From positions 1-12,483 of the forward strand of contig UQSH01000046.1 in NCBI GenBank assembly GCA_900543795.1: a stretch of DNA of 12,483 bases, given 5' to 3'. The notes beneath the pieces are model-generated. The model was not told the DNA's origin. It saw nothing but the letters and a program-made list of their open reading frames with translations, and ran no database searches. Shown here piece after piece: positions 7,750 to 12,483 of this stretch (position 1 is its first letter; each line of letters begins with the position of its first letter). Source of the stretch: an uncultured Oscillospiraceae bacterium (lineage in GTDB: Bacteria; Bacillota; Clostridia; Oscillospirales; Acutalibacteraceae). Made by a program: the position numbers and the translations under genes.

Positions 7750-7832
7750 AATATTATATAAAAACACCAATCGGGAAACAGACCTCCCCGATGAAAAAAT
7801 CAGCACTGAGGACGCCGTTTCCCTATAATATT
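7750..7832 (-). other. Structured intergenic RNA element between rfbH and the yerE-like gene
   Basis: The 108-base spacer can fold into nested stems in the minus-strand transcript. The outer arms are 7773-7779 with 7817-7823 (GGGAAAC/GTTTCCC), the middle arms 7783-7786 with 7808-7811 (CCTC/GAGG) and the inner arms 7788-7792 with 7799-7803 around a 6-nt loop. A further 9-bp pairing joins 7750-7758 to 7824-7832 (AATATTATA/TATAATATT), leaving a 14-nt bulge. A short U-rich run follows the GTTTCCC-side arm in the RNA, but not directly, so it is not a clean terminator. It could be an attenuator, a processing or stability site, or a leader for the downstream gene. I do not recognise a known riboswitch class. 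Confidence 0.5.
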
Positions 7833-7841
7833 AACTATAAA

Positions 7842-9179
7842 TTATAAATCACAAGCCTCGATAATGGTCTTAGCCATATAATCTATCATTTCGTCTGTCA
7901 TACCCGGATATACACCAATCCAGAAGGTATCGTTCATAATTCTGTCTGTAACAGAAAGGTCGCCGATTACACGATAGCCTGTACCTGCTTTTCTCATTTC
8001 GTCAAAAACAGGTTGCTTTATAATATTGCCTGCAAATAGCATTCTTGTTTGAATGCCGTGGTCCTCGCAATGCTGAACAATTGTATTTTTTGAAACACCT
8101 TCTTTACATGTGATTAGGAAACCAAACCACGAAGGCTTACTGTTTTCACAAGGCTCGGGGAGAATAAGCTTGTCTGCAACAGGCTCAAGCGCCTTGTGAA
8201 GTCTGTTGAAATTATGACGGCGTCTTTCAACAAAGCTTTGGAATTTTTCAAGTTGAGCGCAGCCTACTGCCGCTTGCATCTCTGTAGCCTTTAGATTAAA
8301 TCCAAAGTGTGAATATACATACTTATGGTCATACCCAAGTGGCAGCTCGCCATATTGTTTATCAAATCTATGACCACATAGGTTATCCATACCAGATGGA
8401 CAAACACAATCTCTACCCCAATCACGAAGTGATTTTGTAATCTTGCTTAATAGTGCATTATTTGTGTATACGGCTCCGCCTTCGCCCATTGTCATATGAT
8501 GAGGAGGATAAAAGCTCGATGTGCCTATATCACCAAACGTGCCGGTTAGCTTTGTTTCTCCGTCAATAGTATATTGCGATCCAAGAGCATCGCAATTATC
8601 TTCAATTAACCATAAATCATGCTTGTCGCAAAAATTCTTTACTGCTTTTAAATCGAACGGATTGCCTAATGTGTGAGCAATCATAACAGCTTTAGTCTTA
8701 TCCGAAAGAGCAGATTCGAGTTGTGTTACATCAATATTATACTGAGGAATTGTTAAATCAACAAATACCGGTACTGCACCAAATTGAATGATAGGAGCAA
8801 TAGTAGTAGGAAAACCGGCTGATACAGTAACAACCTCATCGCCTTTTTTTATTCTCTTATCTCCAAGCAAGTGAGAGGTTAATGTCCAAAGTGCAAGTAG
8901 GTTGGCTGATGAACCTGAATTTACAAGTGAAACATACTTAACACCTAAATAATCGCCAAACTTCTTTTCAAATTCATTACAATATCTACCGGATGTTAGC
9001 CAAAATTCAAGAGCAGAGTCCACAAGATTTGTCATTTCTTTACTGTCAAATACACGGCTAGCATAAGGGATTCTGTCGCCTTCCTTATATGGAGGTTTTG
9101 ACTTAAAGGTATCACAGTATTCTGCTACCATGGAAAGTATTTCTTCTTTTGCCTGTGCTTCTGTCTTATTTTCAAACAT
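7842..9179 (-). CDS. rfbH: CDP-4-keto-6-deoxy-glucose 3-dehydratase (E1, RfbH/DdhC/AscC family)
   Basis: The 445-residue PLP-dependent fold-type I enzyme removes the C3 hydroxyl of CDP-4-keto-6-deoxy-D-glucose through a PMP-linked radical route. The PLP-binding Asp lies in IEDNCDALG (Asp194). At the usual Schiff-base lysine position the sequence is SFYPPHHMTMGEGG (about 222-235), with His (227/228) in place of Lys; this replacement marks the dehydratases off from aminotransferases. Four cysteines, Cys196, Cys258, Cys260 and Cys268, match the C...CxC-x7-C [2Fe-2S] pattern of the family. The length is normal. The ATG at 9179 follows the rfbG TAA with no gap (TAAATG), with GGTGAAG just upstream, so translation is probably coupled. 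The partner NAD(P)H reductase (RfbI/DdhD/AscD type) that normally feeds electrons to this enzyme is absent from the window. Confidence 0.95.
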   Translation of the reverse strand: MFENKTEAQAKEEILSMVAEYCDTFKSKPPYKEGDRIPYASRVFDSKEMTNLVDSALEFWLTSGRYCNEFEKKFGDYLGVKYVSLVNSGSSANLLALWTLTSHLLGDKRIKKGDEVVTVSAGFPTTIAPIIQFGAVPVFVDLTIPQYNIDVTQLESALSDKTKAVMIAHTLGNPFDLKAVKNFCDKHDLWLIEDNCDALGSQYTIDGETKLTGTFGDIGTSSFYPPHHMTMGEGGAVYTNNALLSKITKSLRDWGRDCVCPSGMDNLCGHRFDKQYGELPLGYDHKYVYSHFGFNLKATEMQAAVGCAQLEKFQSFVERRRHNFNRLHKALEPVADKLILPEPCENSKPSWFGFLITCKEGVSKNTIVQHCEDHGIQTRMLFAGNIIKQPVFDEMRKAGTGYRVIGDLSVTDRIMNDTFWIGVYPGMTDEMIDYMAKTIIEACDL

Positions 9180-10232
9180 TTACTTCACCGCATCCAAAAA
9201 TTCTTTTATTTGTCTATCCATTAACTCGGAAATATTCTGACCATTCAAATAGCATCGAGTCCATTCAACTATCTTTTCAACTGTATAATTTATATTCCAA
9301 ACGGGGGACCAACCAAAAGTCGTTTTAACTTTGGTTGTATCAAGTTTTAGAAAGCTCGCTTCATGAGGAGCGTTTTCTTCACACACATTCTTCCACTTAG
9401 CACCATCGCACCATACACTACAAAACAAATCCACTAACTCACCGACAGAAATGCAATCACTATCGTTTGGGCCAACATTATAATAGCCTTGATATCTTTT
9501 GTCCTCATATTGCTTTTTCGCAATTAAAAGATACACATATAATGGCTCTAAAACATGCTGGAACGGTCTGGTAGAATAAGGGTTCCTAACTTTTATTTCC
9601 TTGCCCGATTCTATGGCTCTAACACAATCCGGAATCAATCTATCATTGGCAAAATCCCCGCCACCAATAACATTACCGGCTCTTGCAGTAGAAATCGCTA
9701 CATCCATATTATCAAAAAACGAATTTTTATAACTATGAGTTACAAGCTCTGAACAAGATTTGCTATTTGAATAAGGATCAAATCCATCAAGAGGCATATC
9801 TTCTGTAAAAGCAATGTCCGCATCGTTATTTTCATACACCTTATCAGTGGTAACATTTAGAAATGATTTTACATTGCTGCTGTTTCTAATACACTCGCAA
9901 ACATTAACGGTGCCCATAACATTAGTTTCGTATGTATATCTTGGTTTATTATAACTTTCTCTGACGATAGGCTGTGCTGCTAAATGAAAAACTATTTCCG
10001 GCTTTTCCTCGTCAAAAACATATTTTAAACTTTCATAATCCCTAATATCTGCTATATAAGATTTTATTTTAGCTTCGATACCGGACAAATTATAAATGCT
10101 TGGTGTTGTGTTTGGTTCAAGAGAATAACCAACCACGTCCGCACCAAAACAAACCAGCATTTGACATAACCAAGTACCTTTGAATCCTGTGTGACCGGTT
10201 ACTAATACTTTTTTTCCTTTATAAAATTCCAT
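9180..10232 (-). CDS. rfbG: CDP-glucose 4,6-dehydratase
   Basis: This extended-SDR enzyme oxidises CDP-D-glucose at C4 and removes water across C5-C6, giving CDP-4-keto-6-deoxy-D-glucose. With the start at 10232 the protein has 350 residues. It shows the NAD motif in VTGHTGFKGTW (glycines 13, 16 and 19), LAAQPIVRESY (about 84-94), TTDK (128-131) and the catalytic YSNSK (Tyr154, Lys158). A longer frame begins at 10280, but its extra 16 residues overlap the end of rfbF and fall before the first beta strand. The ATG at 10232 begins MEFYKGKKVLVTG as expected for the family and lies 1 base after the rfbF stop, with GGAAG about 10 bases upstream. It is the second step of the CDP-dideoxyhexose pathway. 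Confidence 0.95.
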   Translation of the reverse strand: MEFYKGKKVLVTGHTGFKGTWLCQMLVCFGADVVGYSLEPNTTPSIYNLSGIEAKIKSYIADIRDYESLKYVFDEEKPEIVFHLAAQPIVRESYNKPRYTYETNVMGTVNVCECIRNSSNVKSFLNVTTDKVYENNDADIAFTEDMPLDGFDPYSNSKSCSELVTHSYKNSFFDNMDVAISTARAGNVIGGGDFANDRLIPDCVRAIESGKEIKVRNPYSTRPFQHVLEPLYVYLLIAKKQYEDKRYQGYYNVGPNDSDCISVGELVDLFCSVWCDGAKWKNVCEENAPHEASFLKLDTTKVKTTFGWSPVWNINYTVEKIVEWTRCYLNGQNISELMDRQIKEFLDAVK

Positions 10233-10233
10233 A

Positions 10234-11007
10234 TTACCAAATCTTCCAAGGAGCATTTTCGTTTCTCCACATATCTTCAAGTTGATTTTTTTCTCTCAAT
10301 GTGTCAACAGGCTTCCAAAATCCATCATGAATATAAGCATTCAATTTTCCTTCTTTTGCTATTGATTCAAGCGGCTCTTTTTCAAATACTGTTTCATCGT
10401 CATCAATATAATCAAAAATTTCCGGCTCCATAACCATAAATCCGGCATTAATAAGTGTGCCGTCCATCGCATCCTTTTCTCTAAACGATGTAACATTATA
10501 CTTTTCGTCAAGATTAACACATCCAAATCGTTGTGCAACCGACACTGCAGTTATAGTACCGATACAATCCGAATCATTATGAAATCTTAACAGCTTATCT
10601 AAATCAACATTAGCAACGCCGTCCCCATAAGTTAAGAAAAACGGTTCACCATGAATAAAATCCTTTATTCGCTTAATGCGACCGCCTGTCATCGTATCAA
10701 GTCCCGTATCTACAACGGTTACACGCCAAGGCTCAGCATATTCTGAATGAATAGTAACCTTGTTAGAATTCCTGAAATCAAATGTAACATCTGAACAATG
10801 CAAAAAGTAATTAGCAAAGTATTCTTTTATGATGTACTGCTTATACCCGGCACAAATAATAAAGTCATTATATCCCTGTGCGGAAAAAATTTTCATAATA
10901 TGCCATATAATTGGAAATCCACCAATTTCTACCATAGGTTTTGGTTTGTTCTGACTTTCTTCGCTTATTCTTGTTCCATATCCACCGGCTAAAATTACAA
11001 CCTTCAT
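10234..11007 (-). CDS. rfbF: Glucose-1-phosphate cytidylyltransferase
   Basis: The 257-residue nucleotidyltransferase makes CDP-glucose from CTP and glucose-1-phosphate, the committing step of the pathway. The signature LAGGYGTR (6-13) is followed by NKPKPM (20-25). The metal-binding YGDGVANVD (127-135) and the C-terminal DGFWKPVDTLREK are typical of RfbF/AscA-type enzymes. The length matches the family. The ATG at 11007 has GGTGAGG about 8 bases upstream. It is the first gene of the minus-strand operon and follows an AT-rich presumed promoter region. Confidence 0.96.
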   Translation of the reverse strand: MKVVILAGGYGTRISEESQNKPKPMVEIGGFPIIWHIMKIFSAQGYNDFIICAGYKQYIIKEYFANYFLHCSDVTFDFRNSNKVTIHSEYAEPWRVTVVDTGLDTMTGGRIKRIKDFIHGEPFFLTYGDGVANVDLDKLLRFHNDSDCIGTITAVSVAQRFGCVNLDEKYNVTSFREKDAMDGTLINAGFMVMEPEIFDYIDDDETVFEKEPLESIAKEGKLNAYIHDGFWKPVDTLREKNQLEDMWRNENAPWKIW

Positions 11008-11132
11008 ATTACTGCCCTCACCACAAAAAACATCCTATTATTTTAATTATATCATATCATTATATAAAAAGATATATGTATTATAAAAAATCTTTATATG
11101 GTTAATTGTTTTTTTATATATAATGTACAAAT
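11008..11132 (-). promoter_or_regulatory. AT-rich presumed promoter region of the sugar operon
   Basis: The spacer between the ppdK terminator and rfbF is extremely A+T rich. In the operon direction it holds three TATAAT sequences, at 11080-11085, 11059-11064 and 11046-11051. None has a good TTGACA box at 16-18 bases; the nearest is TTTATA at 11082-11087, before the middle box. Promoter activity here is expected because rfbF needs its own start after the ppdK terminator, but the exact site cannot be chosen by eye. Confidence 0.45.
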
Positions 11133-11166
11133 AAAATTAGAGGATGCGTGAGCATCCTCTAATTTT
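11133..11166 (-). terminator. Intrinsic terminator after ppdK
   Basis: A perfect 15-bp inverted repeat (11133-11147 with 11152-11166, core TTAGAGGATGC) surrounds a 4-base loop. In the ppdK direction the stem ends in TTTT followed by T-rich sequence. It separates ppdK from the sugar operon on the same strand. Confidence 0.9.
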
Positions 11167-11185
11167 GTATTAAAATCTATTCAGA

Positions 11186-12483
11186 TTAGTTCTTATCGGC
11201 GATAGCTGCCTGAGCTGCTGCAAGGCGTGCAATTGGAACACGGAACGGTGAGCATGATACATAATCAAGACCGATTTCGTGGCAGAACTCAACTGAGCTC
11301 GGGTCGCCGCCGTGCTCGCCGCAAATACCGCAATGAAGATCGGGGCGGGTTGCCTTACCGTTCTTAACAGCCATCTTCATAAGCTGGCCAACGCCATCTT
11401 GATCAAGCTTTGCGAACGGATCGTTTTCAAAGATTTTAGCATCATAGTAAGCATTGAGGAACTTACCTGCATCATCACGGCTGAAGCCGTAGGTCATCTG
11501 AGTAAGATCGTTTGTACCGAAACAGAAGAATTCAGCTTCTTTTGCAATTTCGCCGGCAGTTAATGCTGCACGCGGAATTTCAATCATTGTGCCTACTTCG
11601 TATTTCATATCAATGCCTGCTGCTGCGATTTCAGCATCTGCTGTTTCAACAACAACAGTCTTAACATATTTAAGCTCTTTAGTGTCGCAAGCGAGCGGAA
11701 TCATAATTTCAGGGCAAACATTCCAATCAGCATGTGCCTTCTGAACATTGATAGCCGCACGGATAACAGCCTTTGTTTGCATTTTTGCGATTTCGGGATA
11801 AGTAACAGCAAGACGGAGTCCGCGATGGCCCATCATCGGGTTGAACTCGTGGAGTGAAGAAATGATATTCTTGATTTCTTCAACGCTCTTGCCCTGTGAG
11901 ACTGCAAGCTTCTTGATATCGTCTTCCTCTGTTGGAACAAACTCGTGAAGAGGAGGATCAAGGAAACGGATTGTTACAGGGCAGCCTTCAAGTGCTTCAT
12001 AAAGAGCCTCAAAGTCATTCTGCTGATAAGGAAGAATCTTTTCAAGAGCAGCTTCTCTTTCTTCAACTGTGTCTGCGCAAATCATTTCACGGAATGCGGC
12101 AATTCTGTCTTCCTCGAAGAACATATGCTCTGTACGGCAAAGGCCAATACCCTCTGCGCCGAGCTCTCTTGCCTTCTTTGCATCGGCAGGAGTATCTGCG
12201 TTTGTGCGAACCTTAAGAGTTCTGAACTCATCAGCCCAGCCCATAATTCTGCCGAAGGTTCCTGCGATAGTAGCGTCAACAGTAGGAATAATACCGTCAT
12301 AGATATTACCTGTTGAGCCGTCGATTGAAATATAATCGCCCTCTTTATAGGTTTTACCTGCAAGAGTGAACTGCTTGTTTGCTTCATCCATAGCAATGTC
12401 GCCGCAGCCTGATACACAGCATGTGCCCATTCCGCGAGCAACAACGGCAGCGTGAGAGGGCATACCGCCGCGAACGGTAAGAA
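11186..12483 (-). CDS. ppdK: Pyruvate, phosphate dikinase, C-terminal part (5' end outside window)
   Basis: About 432 C-terminal residues of PPDK are present; the frame stays open to the right edge, so the gene begins outside. The enzyme interconverts pyruvate, ATP and phosphate with PEP, AMP and pyrophosphate, and commonly serves glycolysis in clostridia. At the edge is the phosphohistidine loop GGMPSHAAVVARGMG, with His as the phosphocarrier. The PEP/pyruvate TIM-barrel domain follows, with CRTEHMFF, IRFLDPPLHEFVP, MMGHRG, GTNDLTQMTYGFSRDD and the catalytic-cysteine loop HCGICGEHGG near the C-terminus. The usual Thr two residues before the catalytic His is Pro here. The gene ends in TAA at 11186-11188 and is followed by a strong terminator. 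Its GC content looks higher than that of the neighbouring sugar operon. There is no functional link to the sugar cluster. Confidence 0.97.
   Translation of the reverse strand, partial: LTVRGGMPSHAAVVARGMGTCCVSGCGDIAMDEANKQFTLAGKTYKEGDYISIDGSTGNIYDGIIPTVDATIAGTFGRIMGWADEFRTLKVRTNADTPADAKKARELGAEGIGLCRTEHMFFEEDRIAAFREMICADTVEEREAALEKILPYQQNDFEALYEALEGCPVTIRFLDPPLHEFVPTEEDDIKKLAVSQGKSVEEIKNIISSLHEFNPMMGHRGLRLAVTYPEIAKMQTKAVIRAAINVQKAHADWNVCPEIMIPLACDTKELKYVKTVVVETADAEIAAAGIDMKYEVGTMIEIPRAALTAGEIAKEAEFFCFGTNDLTQMTYGFSRDDAGKFLNAYYDAKIFENDPFAKLDQDGVGQLMKMAVKNGKATRPDLHCGICGEHGGDPSSVEFCHEIGLDYVSCSPFRVPIARLAAAQAAIADKN

Noticed and set aside
7734..7841. TPP riboswitch controlling the ThDP enzyme
   Set aside because: The conserved core sequences of that class as I know them are not visible; only nested stems are seen.
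7842..9179. Ordinary sugar aminotransferase (DegT/DnrJ/EryC1)
   Set aside because: The Schiff-base lysine is replaced by His and four cluster cysteines are present, which marks the C3-dehydratase subgroup.
9180..10280. Long start for rfbG at 10280
   Set aside because: It would overlap rfbF by 47 bases and add 16 residues before the normal family start; the ATG at 10232 fits spacing and alignment better.
11945..12316. Plus-strand open frames within ppdK
   Set aside because: They are antisense to strongly conserved ppdK coding sequence, with no domain or ribosome binding site.
1..12483. tRNA/rRNA genes, CRISPR arrays, insertion sequences, attachment sites
   Set aside because: I looked on both strands and saw no cloverleaf, repeat-spacer pattern, transposase frame or terminal repeats.

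Overview
The window looks like chromosomal DNA from a low-to-moderate GC Firmicute, most likely a gut-type Clostridia (Oscillospiraceae/Lachnospiraceae-like). The reasons are a clostridial-type pyruvate phosphate dikinase, AGGAG/GAGG-type ribosome binding sites, moderate A+T content and a GtrA/GtrB/GT-C cell-surface decoration set. Genus cannot be assigned from the sequence alone.

Layout: a plus-strand membrane protein gene enters from the left edge (1-839). It ends at a strong hairpin terminator (848-890) shared with a long minus-strand cluster. Read in its own direction (right to left), the cluster is: AT-rich promoter region (11008-11132); glucose-1-phosphate cytidylyltransferase rfbF (11007-10234); CDP-glucose 4,6-dehydratase rfbG (10232-9180); the PLP/Fe-S C3-dehydratase rfbH (9179-7842); a strongly foldable spacer (7734-7841); a ThDP-dependent YerE-like carboligase (7733-5898); a GtrA-type membrane protein (5877-5356); an NAD(P)-dependent sugar reductase, YerF- or RfbJ-like (5350-4430); a 19-codon ORF; a broken acyltransferase-3 gene (4352-3576); a GtrB-type polyprenyl-phosphate glycosyltransferase (3579-2635); and a GtrII-like GT-C membrane glycosyltransferase (2632-923). 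The right edge holds the 3' part of ppdK (12483-11186), also on the minus strand and closed by a perfect 15-bp hairpin terminator at 11133-11166.

The genes form a coherent story. RfbF, RfbG and RfbH would convert glucose-1-phosphate to CDP-3,6-dideoxy-4-keto-glucose. The YerE-like enzyme would then add a two-carbon unit from pyruvate at C4, and the SDR reductase would reduce the product, as in CDP-yersiniose A synthesis in Yersinia pseudotuberculosis. The same operon carries GtrA, GtrB and GT-C proteins, a lipid-linked 'charge, flip, transfer' module normally used for glucosylation outside the membrane. The main hypothesis is that this is a self-contained cassette that makes a branched-chain dideoxy sugar and places it on a cell-surface polymer through a polyprenyl-phosphate intermediate. 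An O-acyltransferase may once have decorated the product but is now broken. The pathway steps are well supported by motifs. The exact end sugar and the coupling to the Gtr module are inference.
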